Part shown: piece after piece, positions 1-10,781 of the stretch
How positions within the stretch are numbered: position 1 is the first letter of the stretch
Layout of the letters: each line of letters begins with the position of its first letter
Notes under the pieces: model-generated
The model's input: the letters and a program-made list of their open reading frames with translations, nothing else
What the model was told of the DNA's origin: nothing
The model's database searches: none
Source: Saksenaea vasiformis B4078
Lineage: Eukaryota; Mucoromycota; Mucoromycetes; Mucorales; Saksenaeaceae
NCBI GenBank assembly: GCA_000697055.1
Contig: JNDT01002384.1
Location: 62,001-126,000 of the forward strand
Length of the DNA stretch: 64,000 nucleotides
Direction of reading: 5' to 3'
Translations under genes and position numbers: made by a program

Positions 1-229
1 TTTGATCAATTACGTGGGAATACGTTACGGGGCAGATAGACTGCTAGAGAAGTTTCGGAGAGCAGCGTATCTCCATGCTCCATTTTTTTAAAGAAAATTC
101 CATTGGTACATTTTGGTCAAGGATAAAAGCGCTAGGATAGACATTTCTGCATATATCTTTGCCTTTATTGACTTGTAACAGTGTCCTATCTTCTAAAATG
201 GACTTGACAGGGAATTCCCCTAATTTCAT
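1..229 (-). CDS. possible 5' part of an unrecognised gene, cut by the window edge
   Basis: An ATG at 229 opens a 40-codon exon (229-110, begins MKLGEFPVKS). A GT-AG intron of 66 nt (109-44) can be removed in phase 0, and the frame then stays open to the window edge (reads ICPVTYSHVIDQ). I recognise no family. The support is only an open frame and a plausible splice pair. An AT-rich TATA-like run lies immediately before the ATG, which is too close for a normal leader. It may equally be chance or a relic. Confidence 0.25.
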
Positions 230-1128
230 CAAACTTTATAAATAAATATAAGTACCGGCGGCCTCAGAGAACGAAAGCTATCATCAATTAATTTGTCATG
301 CAGAGCATCCATATATTCTTAGCAGCAACGGAAATCAGTTCTCGCGTGGTCAACGGGGGTATCGCAATTTGTTACTATCATATAGCCCCACTCTGACATA
401 GGACGATTTGACAACCCGTGTAGTACGCGAACCGTAAGGAACAAAAGACGAATCCTGTTTTCTTTGCACAGTAATTAGATCTCCCTATTTAGTAGTTTAT
501 TGACGTTTCTCCATTGTCGATTTGTTACCGACTCCCAGGGTGGAAAAGGGAAGCGGCCTCTTACTTCGTTTTTTCGCTTCATACATTCTCATGAGTTAGA
601 ACAATGTAGTCCCAGAGTGCGTTTTTGATGTATCACCGCGTCTTCGGATTACTGGGGGGGATTTGTGTGGTACGATTTCGCCATCCAGCAGCGTTATACC
701 TTATCGTGTTCTATTTTTTTAGAGCATCTGAGTTTAGCCGCGATTCGGTGAAGAAGACTAAGAATGAAGGCGCCATCCATCGTCACCGATGAAAAGCTAA
801 GATGAGCTACAGTAGCCAATCAATGGGATTGTGCGGTGGATGATGCCACCGATCACTGGGATGCTGTAATAGAATATCATCCGAAATAAAAAAAATATTG
901 CACAATCGTGTACCCCGATGGTGTGTTTTATCGCCATTTATGGTTGCACAGATCCGTATCCCAAAAAATTGTCTTATACATTGTTAATCTTGGGATGGCG
1001 ACATTTTTGCACTGACTATGAAAAAAAAAAAAGAAAAGAAAAGCTCCATATAAAAGTACAGATCATTACATGATTAAGATGAATTTTCCTTATTTTTCAC
1101 TTGTCCCTTTTATCTACTCCCTCATCCT
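230..1128. other. intergenic, no gene seen
   Basis: AT-rich sequence with short homopolymer runs (a poly-A tract near 1021-1043 and a G7 run near 652-658). No frame with coding character was found on either strand. The last 100 bases are pyrimidine-rich and lead into the ATG of the MFS gene, so they probably include its promoter and leader. Confidence 0.5.
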
Positions 1129-2980
1129 ATGACCATCAAAGACAAGCTCCAAGTGCTGGATAAAGACAAGACCATTTATGCCGACCCCAAATCTACATCT
1201 GTTTCCAGTGTCTCTATTGACGACGAGGAGAGCACAGTTGCGAATAGCTACGATGAGAAGCTTGAATGGACACGGGAAGAAGAACAAGCTGTTCTACGCA
1301 AACTGGATATACGTTTAATGTCATTTGTTCTCCTGATGACCTTTGTTCTGAATATGGACCGCACAAATATATGTAAATACGCACCTATCTTTATGTAATT
1401 CGTTCAGATCACTCACTTCTCTTTATTCAGCAAACGCGATTTCAGACAACCTCGCGCAAGATTTAGGTTTTACATACGATGGCATTAACACTGGTACACT
1501 GGTCTATTCCCTGATTTTTACTATTTTCACACTACCTACCAATGCTATTGTCAAGAAAGTGGGTGCTCATCTCGTAATTCCCATTCTGATGAATTCCTGG
1601 GCCATTGTCACCTGGGCACATGCCCTTATCCATGTACGCCTAAATTACAAATACCTTTCTCCATGTTCTAACCTCCCAGACAGGACTTCAATGGCTTTAT
1701 GGCTGTCCGCGTTCTTATCGGTGTAACTGAAGCTGGCTTTATTCCTGCCTGCCTCGCTTATCTGACTGGATATTACAAAACAGCAGAGTTGGCGACGCGT
1801 TTGTCCTGGTTTTGGGGCATTCAAGCATTCGCGTCTGCTTTTTCTGGCCTCATCTCGTTTGGTGTCTTTCGATTAAGAGGTGTCGCAGGCCTTGAGGGCT
1901 GGAAATGGCTATTTTTACTTGACGGTATCGCAACACACGTGGTGGGTATCATCGCCTTGTAAGTGAATTTTCTCGACAAGGAGGCCTTTTTTGCTTAGGT
2001 CATTTCGATAGTTTTTATTTGCCTGCTTCTCCTACGAAGACAGCTGGTCTTTTTCGTGGCAGCGGATGGTTTACCGAGCGTGAAGCGAAAATTGCAATCA
2101 CGCGCATCATTCGTGACGATCAGTCTAAGAAAGAGCAAGATAAGCCCCTTACTTGGACGGATGCAAAGTTGGCTGTGCTGGACAGCAAATTGTGGACGCA
2201 TTTGATTATCACGTTTGTGGGGTAAATTTCTACCACGCCCTCGGAAAAGAAGGATGTTCACCAAATTTTTTTATATTGATTTCAGCATGATGACCCTGAC
2301 TCCTATCGGAACCTATCTACCAACCATGATAAAAAACTCCGGTTTCTCGACAACAGACAGCAACCTTTTAACGGTACCATCCTTCTTTATCAACTTGATC
2401 GTTTCCATCCTTATTGCCAAAAGTTCCGATTATTACGGTGAGGTTGCTCTCCATGCGTTGATTGGATCTATCTGGAGTTTGGTTGGCTTTCTTGCCCTTG
2501 AATTACTTCCTGACAACGCCGGACGTTGGAGCCTGTACGGTGCTGCATTGTTTACCGCATCTTCGCCGTCATGGCACGGTATGCAGATTGCCTGGATGTC
2601 GTCCAATCTGGCACCCGTTGGTAAACGTGCCCTAGCTCTGGGAGCAGTGATTGGAGCAGCAAACATTAACGGAGTCCCAGGATCACAAATTTACCGTAAG
2701 TGAAAAAAAAAGGAGGAAAATTCGCATAGGACAATGATGGCTGATAAACTGCTTTACAGAGGATTGGGATGCACCACGCTACCGCGTCGGTAACTGGATC
2801 AACGTTGGCCTTCAAATTGCAACTGTTTTCCTCTTTCTTTTCCAACGATTTCGTTATTCCCTTACCAACAGATGGCGTGAAAGAAAATGGAACAAGTTCA
2901 CAGAAGAAGAGAAAAAACTGTACCTGGAAACAACTAAAGACGTCGGAAGCGACAGGTTGGATTTCCGCTTCAGACTGTAA
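1129..2980 (+). CDS. MFS transporter, Dal5/Tna1-like anion:cation symporter
   Basis: Predicted plasma-membrane permease of the allantoate/nicotinate (ACS) branch of the major facilitator superfamily. The first exon (1129-1372) encodes a hydrophilic acidic N-tail followed by LDIRLMSFVLLMTFVLNMDR, the usual start of TM1 in this family. Removing introns at 1373-1430, about 1634-1682, 1961-1998, 2219-2286 and about 2697-2759 gives one open frame with roughly twelve hydrophobic segments, including VRVLIGVTEAGFIPACLAYL (TM4 region) and the central loop rich in charge (EREAKIAITRIIRDDQSKKE). The C-tail ends in a lysine/arginine-rich segment with stop at 2978-2980. Length, about 460-480 residues, fits the family. 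The substrate cannot be read from sequence; carboxylates such as nicotinate or allantoate are typical. Exon joins other than the first are approximate. Confidence 0.85.
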
Positions 2981-3769
2981 AAGTGCATCCCTATTCTTTT
3001 TCTGTACTTTGTCCAGATGTCTGTATACATACCTGATCTATTTATTGCATTGTACCATATATTTTCGTCAGTAATAATAAAATAATTGTGTCAAGAGATT
3101 GAGTCTCTCACACACATTTCAAACCTCAGGTCTGCTCATGAGACGGATAGATAACAAAAAGAAAAAAAGGACGTCAAGAACATTTATATTCCTTCCATCA
3201 ATATATAGATTTATTTATGTCAAAAAAAATGAAGGATCGCATGGGTCTGCGACTTTCGGTCGCTTAGCAGCAAATTTCGTCGATTTCACCTAAATAGTAA
3301 CAAATTCAGTAAAATGAAGCGGACATTATGCAACAGGGATGTTGCACAAAAATATAGGCTAAAAGGAAAATAGTACTTACAGCTATTGAGAACCATGCAA
3401 ATAGATGCAGAATGAGCAACGTTTTGCATATTCGTCAGTAACAAGCACACTTAAAACAGAAGACGCCTCCTGACACTTACCAACAGATTGTTTCGAGAGC
3501 ACAACAGCAGCAGATACCAGCCAAACATCCCTTAACACATCCGCCTCCTCTTAATCTTTGCGATGGTTAGCTTGCTTGATCGTGTCTTTGTTTCCTGACC
3601 TTACCTTAGCAGAGAAGATTCAGACGTTTCTTTGCATTCATATATTTGTGTCAGTCGACCAGTCTCTTTGCTTCATCTGTAGAAGACGGCAGATGATCAC
3701 CTACCATTATTTGTAGTTTCTTCGGCACCTTCTGTCAACTTCATCGCCTCCGTTGGTCGGTAGACATCG

Positions 3770-3874
3770 TGGACGGGCATGGTATTGTCGTTGGCAGCGG
3801 CAGGTTGGCTACATAAGTTAAGGGACCAGTAAGCACTACAGGCAACACGGCGTTTAGCTAGTTACGAACCTCAT
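3770..3874 (-). pseudogene. broken copy of the small signal-peptide ORF (unit 1)
   Basis: Counterpart of the ORF at 7349-7224. The ATG at 3874 and the first five codons (MRFVT) are kept, but about ten extra bases follow and bring an early stop. Downstream the matching frame resumes (YVANLPLP against YIANLPLR in unit 2) and ends at the same relative stop. The TATA-like run (3932-3941) about 60 nt upstream is conserved. It therefore reads as a disabled copy, unless an unrecognised splice removes the insert. Confidence 0.4.
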
Positions 3875-3931
3875 GATCGGAACAGAAAGAAAATGTAAGG
3901 TTAAAAAGGATATTCCTGGATTTTACACCGC

Positions 3932-3941
3932 TATATATATA
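3932..3941 (-). promoter_or_regulatory. TATA-like box, unit 1
   Basis: Run of alternating TA about 60 nt upstream of the ATG at 3874 on the minus strand. The same element sits at the same distance in unit 2 (7408-7416), and conservation between diverged copies supports function. Confidence 0.4.
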
Positions 3942-4779
3942 CAGCAGTCCGAACATTACACGAACTATCACTTGATGTTATCACTGCACGCTATTGAGTG
4001 CCTGCGCAGCAACTAAAACAGTAACGCTTGCAGTACAAAGGGGAGCTGACTTGTTGCTGAAACCCAGTCAAACTCTTGGCTCATCATCTATAAGGTAAGA
4101 CTGGCTTGGTCCTCATGCTGATCGGCGTCCCCTCTTCATACAGCCATTGCCTGAGTTTTAAAAAGAAATGGAGGTGTCATCACAACGGATCATTGGAAGA
4201 CACAAGCCATGTGCTACTTGAGAACTTTCAGGAACTTGCCTATAACAATTCGGGTTAAACGGATCATTGCCTTGACCAGTAAAATGGGTTTTCACTGTTT
4301 GTGCATGGTAATGGACATACTACTGCAGCTGCTCATCACAAGGGCACCGTTAACCTCGTTGCAAGCGAATGTAACGGCATTGGTGAGAATCTTTTTTTTT
4401 TTGCCGCTTCTCCTTTTCTCTTTTCTCTTTTCTCTTGGCGTATCAAGCTGTCTATTTTAAGAACCGCAACGGCAAGCGCGCCACAAGTATGGTTATACAA
4501 GCCGCTTTCACGGAAGCAAAATGGTTGACATCTATCGGACTTCGCAGGACATCTTGCACAGTTTAAAAACTCCGTCCGACAGCTATAAATACAAACTTAA
4601 TTCTTGGCAAAGTAAAAATTCTAGCGTGCCACGGATTACCGCGTTCATCCACGAGTTTAATTTTCGCTGTTTTACGGCCTGAGCACGAGTATAGGACTTT
4701 TTGAAAATTAGCTATTGAATGTCGCTGACGAGCATGGCAGGGCTTGATCCAAGCATTATGTCGTTGATCGGTTGCAGTC

Positions 4780-5067
4780 TGCTCCTGAAACCATTATTTT
4801 TCATATTCAGTATCTTAAAGAATCTGTTCAGAGATTAACTTCTCGAGTTAACTTGATGCAAATGTGGTCCGCATATATGACGTGGGATTCATAATAGAGA
4901 ACCGTGTCCACACTTCCCAGCTTCCGCAAGACAAGGCTAAATTCTTCAAACAATATATGAATTTTGTTGCCGTAGCAAAGCAATGCGATGTTCGTACGGA
5001 ACTGCGATACATCAAAGAGTATCAGGAGCATCCTGATATTGAAGAATACCGAAATGAAAGATCATAG
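4780..5067 (+). pseudogene. decayed plus-strand ORF of the duplicated locus (unit 1)
   Basis: Two overlapping frames look coding: one ending with RVNLMQMW near 4867, and the next (from 4864) reading VRIYDVGFIIENRV and later QYMNFVAVAKQCDVRTELRY, stopping at 5067. Unit 2 (9210-9500) has the same sequence with different frameshifts and stops, so neither copy has one intact frame. I do not recognise the family. The conserved amino-acid character across both copies suggests a formerly coding gene. Confidence 0.4.
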
Positions 5068-5820
5068 ACTTACTTCGAGCAAGGATTGTTCCTGCTACGT
5101 TTCTCTCTGCCAATATCCCTACAGTAACTGTTTCTTGCAACGAATCTTTCTTGACAGGCTATTTCTTGCTATATTACTTCATGCAATGCCTTCTCTTACC
5201 AACACTCTCCTATAGGGTATGTCTTTGCTATCGTATCTTTTCCCACATGCATTTCCTGCGAGTATCTCTTCTCCCGATTTTTTTAACAGTCCTTCCTACA
5301 ATACTCATTCTTCCAAATGTAATGTCTTTCTGACTCCTTTTATCAGCATGTATTCTTTCTAGGATACCTGCTTCTTGCGTACACCTTCTTCTTGCTAAGA
5401 CTGTTTTCGCTACGCTCCTTCTTGCTATATTCGCTCCTACGGATATCTCTTCTCGTACCAGATTGTATCGAGATACGTTTCGGTTTGACGTATCATCTTG
5501 CGCTGTATCATATTACACATTCTCTGTCCGCGTTTATTCATTTTTACCCATCCTTTTACGTATTAATCTCTTACCGTACAATACACGTTTCTGTGTGCAT
5601 TATGTCTTTGCACGTATCCTTTTTGCAAAGTACCAGCAACCACAATCTTTCGGCAATTGTTTCCTTTATAAGGAATTTTTCTTCCTTTCTTTCTTAGTAT
5701 CTCTATGCAGTATCTCTCTTTGAAAAGTTTTTTTTTTGGCAAGATAGTCTTTGCAATATTTCCTCTTGCAGATTTCTTGACCTTTCTTAAGGTCTTTTAT
5801 TTTATGCAACGAATGACCCT
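5060..5820. repeat. pyrimidine-rich degenerate array, unit 1
   Basis: About 750 bp, strongly C/T-biased on the plus strand, built of imperfect repeats of roughly 20-25 bases around the core TTTCTTGCTATATT and its variants (for example near 5160, 5350, 5385, 5415). Spacing is irregular. The open frames crossing it are a by-product of the bias. A matching array lies in unit 2 at about 9510-10130. Confidence 0.55.
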
Positions 5821-6739
5821 CTTGGAAAATCTATGATTCTCAAAATATAGATACTGTTCCAGTTTTGAATTGTCGTCCCAAATCCTTTCGTTGTTCAGGA
5901 TATTACATTTTTCAAGACTTCGCATATGTACGTGGATTGCGAGCAAATAAAATCACATACACGATCGAAGTGGCCTTAATGTTCTCTCTAAGCCAGAGAG
6001 GATCGCGCTCGAGGCAACACCAATGGCTTGCGGGAGTGTAAGTGAGTTCCGGGAGAAGAAGGTTGAGCATGGCATCAGTGGGGAACAGATAGAAATGGAG
6101 AGGGGTTTGATTTGGAGGATGGAGGCAGAGTGGACATAGAACGAGGACTTGCGAGGTGAACAGTGGCTTTCCAGTGCCTTGGATACGGATGCATCGTAGC
6201 CCTTGGAGACAAAACGGCTTCGTCAAGGATGTTTCATGATGGGCGTGAACAGGCTTGAGCCATATCGAAAAGTGGGGATCACTGTAATAGAGACACTATG
6301 GGAAAATATGACGGGTAAACGAAAATGTTTGCATTTTTCTCATATTTAGCTGGATCTGAGTAACAATAGCGCACTAGAGTAACACAGCAGCAGAGAAATA
6401 CGGGAAAATCGCAAAAATACGTAACGTGGAATCCTGACCAATCGATCAGATCACCCTTGAATCAAGCATTGTTAACTCGTTGGAACCCTGTCTGAGCCAT
6501 TATATGTAAGCGGAACGATGGCCAAGTTGGCTGAAACTGCTACAGCTAAACACACTAATATAAGCTATGATACACAGCAGATAGTACAATGGATGAGCAG
6601 GGTTACCCTGGGGCATATCTGAGTGTCAAAAGAGTACGCTTTCAAACATTTTAATGAAGACAGAGGGAAATAGATCTACTTTCAGTACAATCACAGTGTA
6701 CTTAAGAAAGATATCAAAAGTCGCACTAGCCTGCAATTT
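5821..6739. other. spacer between the two duplicated units
   Basis: No convincing gene. A locally G-rich patch (about 5990-6220, C-rich on the minus strand) gives a minus-strand open frame of about 100 codons (6226-5912) with a CPLC-x(n)-H pattern that faintly recalls the zinc knuckle after some non-LTR reverse transcriptases. The rest is AT-rich and shows no coding signal. Confidence 0.35.
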
Positions 6740-6769
6740 TCCGGTCTCATAGTAGCAGATTTTGACGAT

Positions 6770-7171
6770 TTAACCTAACAATGACAGATTCAGTAAAGTA
6801 AAGTGGACATGATACACCGGATGTTGCAGAAAAGTATAGGCTAAAAGGAAAATAATACTTACAGCTATTGAAGACAGATGCAAATAGGTGCAGAATGGGC
6901 AACGTTTCGCATATTCGTCAGTAACAAGCACACTTAAAAACAGAAGACGTCTCCTGACACTTACCAGCAGAACGTAGCCATACAGCTGTGGAAACATGTA
7001 TTCTCCAGACATCCGCCGCCTCTTAATCTTTGAGGTAATTAGCTTGCTAGATCGTCTTATGTTTCCTAGACTTACCTGAGAATAGAAGATCCAGACGTCT
7101 CCTTGCATTCTTATGTTTGTGTTAGTCGACTGAATCCTCTGTCTTATATGGTGAAAACGATATATGGTCAC
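6770..7171 (-). other. downstream part of the minus-strand transcript of unit 2
   Basis: A 133-codon open frame without a recognisable domain lies here. The region contains several good minus-strand donor and acceptor motifs (GTATGT just after 7170, GTAAGT near 7075, 6965 and 6865) that are conserved in unit 1 (about 3360-3720). It is better read as the spliced 3' part of the transcript starting near 7400 than as one exon. Whether it is translated is unclear. Confidence 0.3.
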
Positions 7172-7223
7172 ATACCATGGTCGATGGTTTCTTCGGTGTT
7201 CTCTTTGGTTTTTCCTGTCACTG

Positions 7224-7349
7224 TCATTGCCTCCGTTGGCCGATAGACATCGGGAACAAGCTTATTGATGTTGGTCGCAGAGGAAGGTTCGCTATGTAAG
7301 TAAGGATCAGTAAGGCCCCCAAGCAGAATAATGCTGTTACGAACCTCAT
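7224..7349 (-). CDS. small secreted or membrane peptide candidate (41 aa)
   Basis: The ATG at 7349 opens a 41-codon frame that begins MRFVTALFCLGALLILTYI, a textbook signal peptide or single membrane anchor, followed by a short basic tail ending GQRRQ. A TATA run (7408-7416) sits about 60 nt upstream. A longer overlapping frame (from 7392) exists but is not kept in unit 1, whereas the downstream amino-acid sequence of this frame is. The product could be an effector-like or signalling peptide, or the first exon of a longer spliced protein. No family is recognised. Confidence 0.35.
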   Translation of the reverse strand: MRFVTALFCLGALLILTYIANLPLRPTSISLFPMSIGQRRQ

Positions 7350-7407
7350 GATCGGAACAGAAAGAAAAATATAACGCTGAAAAAGACATCACAGCATTCT
7401 GCAGAGG

Positions 7408-7416
7408 TATATATAT
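7408..7416 (-). promoter_or_regulatory. TATA-like box, unit 2
   Basis: Alternating TA run about 60 nt upstream of the ATG at 7349, at the same place as in unit 1. Confidence 0.45.
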
Positions 7417-8252
7417 TCAACAGCCCAAATAGTACACGACCTATCAGTTGATGTTGTCACGGCACGTTACTGAGTTCTGTACAAGAACTACGACGGCAAG
7501 TTTGGAGTTACAAAGGAAGCTAATTTGTTCTGAAACCCCGTCAAGTTCGGGGCGCGCCATTCTATAAGGTAAGGCTGGTTTGGTCCTGACATTGATCGTT
7601 GTCTCGCCATACACCCGTTGCCTAAGCTTTAAATAAAAAAAAATGAAGCAATGGTTAGAGATATCAATTCACCAGATCATTGGAAGGCACCAGAAATATG
7701 CAACTGATCAGTAAAACGAGTTGCTATCGTGGGTTCGGACATTCTCCCGAAATACCGAGGCTTGTCCCGTTCCAAAGATATTTTTGTTCCTCGGAATACA
7801 TATCTTTTCGATTCTGATCTGCTGCTGGAGATCGAGACAGAGGGGCCACCTATTACGTCACATCCCGTCCCATTACGTTGTGACACGTCTTGTCATGACT
7901 TCTGTATTGGAATAATCGAATATATCATAGTTGGGAGAATGTTTAATTGAGCATATAATGAGTGATTATCATATAGGATTAACTTTATGACGAAATCTAA
8001 GGTTACAAAAAGCCATTCACGAAACTCAACTATAAGAACCGAAATCTGAGATGAAGAGGAAAACATAACAAACGTAGTTATTAGAATAATCTGGTGCTGT
8101 GGAATGGTAGACAAGAATATACAATAACAAGTAGAAGCCGTTCAAATCAGCGTTTATGTGATTATGCAATACAGCCAATGAAGCATGAAGGCAAAGCATT
8201 TTATTAGTAAAAAAAGGAGAGAAAGAAGTCAAGCGGAATACGCAAGTGGTCT

Positions 8253-8576
8253 TCATACAGCTAGTAGCTCGTCCAATTGCACGATGATGATATGTGCCAC
8301 GCTGTAGATTAGAAGAGGAGAATAAACCGATGGATAGAAACTGTAAGAAAATTAAATGACAATGCAAGGCAATGGGAATATGTAATGAACAGAAAAGGTA
8401 GGAATCTTACACTTGATTTCAGGGCTAATAGCCATGATCACTTGTATAGGTACGAGCGCTTCTGCGAAAAAAAAGTTGTCTAGTAGCGAATGTTTGATAA
8501 CTCCCATTCGCGCATCACTAAGTCCAGATACCATTCGACCGTGTAAGAAAGAATTGAGTTCGCGCCAGCGACTCAA
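8253..8576 (-). CDS. possible two-exon ORF in the unit-2-specific segment (83 aa)
   Basis: The ATG at 8576 opens MSRWRELNSFLHGRMVSG and runs to 8413. A 72-nt intron (8412-8341, GTGTAAG to CTTACAG) can be removed, and the frame continues (FYPSVYSPLLIYSVAHIIIV) to a stop at 8255-8253. Exon lengths 164 and 88 sum to a multiple of three. No family is recognised. It lies inside the roughly 0.9 kb present only in unit 2, so it may be cargo of an insertion or a fragment of a larger gene. Confidence 0.35.
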
Positions 8577-9509
8577 AATAATCAGCTTATGACGTCCAGC
8601 TCTATTCTTTTTTTTTTTTTTGTGTACCTAATAATGCTAACGTCTTTAGCCATCAATAGTGAACAACGTGGCAACTAAACTTCTAATACCGCAAATTTTT
8701 TATACATACATGCATATTCCTGACCCTCTTAACAATCCCGTCCCGCTCGAACTCGATTCGGACAAGCATCCCAACCTAAGTATCCTATCATGTTAGAAGC
8801 TTTAGTCTCCGCCCTATTACAAACTAATGTAGGGGTTTTGGGGGGAACCTTTCTTTGTGGTTTTTCCTTCCTTTCTTTTTTTTTTTTCTTGTGCATATGA
8901 AGCTAGTCTACTTTAAGAGCCGCAACGGTAAACATGCCACATTTGTGGTTGCACGAGGCGCAAAGTAATTGCTTTCGCGAGGCGCCTTGTGCAATTAAAC
9001 AAACTTCATCCAAGACACTATAATATGGACTTAGTTCTTGATGAAGTAAACTCCAGTGCACTAGGGACTACTGTATCCATCCATAAAGTCGTTTTTCACC
9101 GTTTTACGAACTTAAGCATGAGTATACGACCTTTGAAGATGAGCTATGAAAGACCTTTGATGAGAACAGTAGAGTGGATTCATGGATTACATCGTTGATC
9201 GGGAGCAGTTTGCTTCTGAAACGATCAGTTCTTATACTTAGTATCGTAAAGAATGCCTTCTGAGATTACCTCCTCGAGTTAACGTGATGCAAAGGTGTGG
9301 GCCGCATAGATGAGGTGGGATTCATAATGGAGAACAGTTTCTATAGCTTCCTCAAGACAAGGATAAATTCTTCAAGTTAAAGTTAGACAATGTATAAATT
9401 TAGTCGCCGTAGCGAAGCAATGTGATGTTCGTACAGAATAGAGAGAAGTCAAAGAGTATCAGGAGCATCCTGATATTTAGGAGTACCGAAAGGAAAGACC
9501 ATAGTCTTA

Positions 9510-10130
9510 CTCCGAGTAAGAGCTATTCTGGCTACGTTTCTTCTTGCAAACACCTTTACAGTAAGTGTTTCTTGCAAGGAAGTTTTCTTGAGAAGCTATT
9601 TCTTGCTATATTCCTTCATGCAATGTCTTCTCTTTCCAACGCTTTTTTATTGGAAATACCTTGTTCTCGTATCTTTTCCAGGTGCATTTCTTGCGACTGC
9701 CTCTTGCCACACTTTTTACGATACCATTTCTTTATAGTTATTTTTTTTTGTTTGTCGCCCTTGCGACGACTTCTTCCTACTATAGCTGTTTCTTATAAGT
9801 GTTTCTTCCTGCTGTATTTGTTCCTGTAGATATATCCTCTTTCACACTTATCTTCAATCGTTTTTCCTCTAAAGCCCTTTCGCCATGATGCCTTCCCCTT
9901 GCGATGAACTTTCTACGCTGTTTTTCTCCTACGATTGGACTCTTGCGGATGAGCCGTTTTCCTTGCTGTGCGTCTGTATGGATATTTTACGATAATTTCC
10001 GGGAGATTCCCTGTGTACGGTTTCTTACAATAACGTTTCCTGCGGTATTCCTTCCTCTAGTTGTGCTTTCTTGCAAGCCACTTCCTGAACTTCCTGCCCT
10101 ATGCCTCTTCCTTTTATTTTCTTTTTTTTT
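9510..10130. repeat. pyrimidine-rich degenerate array, unit 2
   Basis: C/T-biased plus strand with imperfect TTTCTTGC-type repeats, matching the array at 5060-5820 in character and in position within the unit. Similarity between the two arrays is looser than in the flanking sequence. Confidence 0.5.
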
Positions 10131-10168
10131 TCCGCATGGGCCACGTTCATTAGCTTAGAGTAAGAGCA

Positions 10169-10552
10169 ATGACTGTCGTGGAGCGCTGTTCGATATACGA
10201 ATTCACTCATGTATCTGAGAGTCTTAAGGAGTACGTCGACGCAGCAGTTGAAGCAACTAACTTCCCGAAGGAAGGCATTGCTGTGTATATGTCGCTTGTA
10301 TCTAATCCCATTCATGCTAGTCAGCTATCGATGTACCTACTGTTGATGGATACTTAACTTCGCAGATGCATTAACGCTGTTAAGTCCAAACGTTCAGAAA
10401 AAGGAAAGGATGACTGGATGCAGACGGCCATGGAGTTCGGCAATGTCTTAGAACGGCAATTTCATAGCAAGCACGCGCATTTTGGAGGACTTTTGTCATA
10501 CGATGAACAACGAAAAATACTAGGCCACGGTGTTTCAAGTAATACTCAATGA
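10169..10552 (+). CDS. small hypothetical protein, two exons
   Basis: The first exon starts MTVVERCSIYEFTHVSESLK at 10169. The frame stops after 62 codons, but a second clearly coding stretch (10366-10552, reads KGKDDWMQTAMEFGNVLERQ, stop 10550-10552) joins in frame if an intron ending at the AG of 10365 is removed. The donor is either GTATATGT near 10283 or GTACCTAC at 10333; the first gives a normal-length intron. The product is about 100-115 residues, soluble and charged. No family is recognised. It begins immediately after the pyrimidine-rich array of unit 2. Confidence 0.45.
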
Positions 10553-10781
10553 ATGACTCTAGTATCCTTTAATTGTTTGTTTGGCTCGCTATCGGTGTAC
10601 CGCGAGAACAGCCCTGACTTCGTCTAGCAGAGATACGGCAAAAAGCAAGGTGATGCATTGTAGCGAATGGGTTTCAGCAGTAATCACGGGATAATGTTAA
10701 GTACGACGAAGCATTTCACTACGTATTAATTGGATGCTTTATGAAAGAGTAATGTGTTTTGTTACATGTAGTCATTGTCAA

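Larger units (their letters stand above)
3250..5820. repeat. tandem duplication, unit 1 (left copy)
   Basis: About 2.5 kb that matches 6740-10150 in the same orientation at moderate identity. Clear matching blocks: 3300-3480 with 6780-6965, 3760-4200 with 7200-7680, 4440-4500 with 8900-8960, and 4780-5060 with 9205-9500. The offset is about 3480 in the left part and about 4430-4460 in the right part, because unit 2 carries an extra segment near 7.7-8.7 kb. Both units contain, in order, a minus-strand spliced-looking transcript, its TATA region, a plus-strand decayed ORF and a pyrimidine-rich array. The units have diverged by many substitutions and small indels, so the duplication is old. Confidence 0.75.
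6740..10150. repeat. tandem duplication, unit 2 (right copy)
   Basis: Right-hand copy of the duplicated locus (see 3250-5820), same orientation. It is about 0.9 kb longer because of a segment near 7730-8650 with no counterpart in unit 1. Homology returns at about 8880-8960 (poly-T tract, then TTTAAGAGCCGCAACGG) and continues into the pyrimidine-rich array. Confidence 0.75.

Noticed and set aside
5392..5723. Open frames of 86-101 codons in the pyrimidine-rich array
   Set aside because: Caused by base bias (rich in Leu, Phe, Ser). They are not conserved in the sister array.
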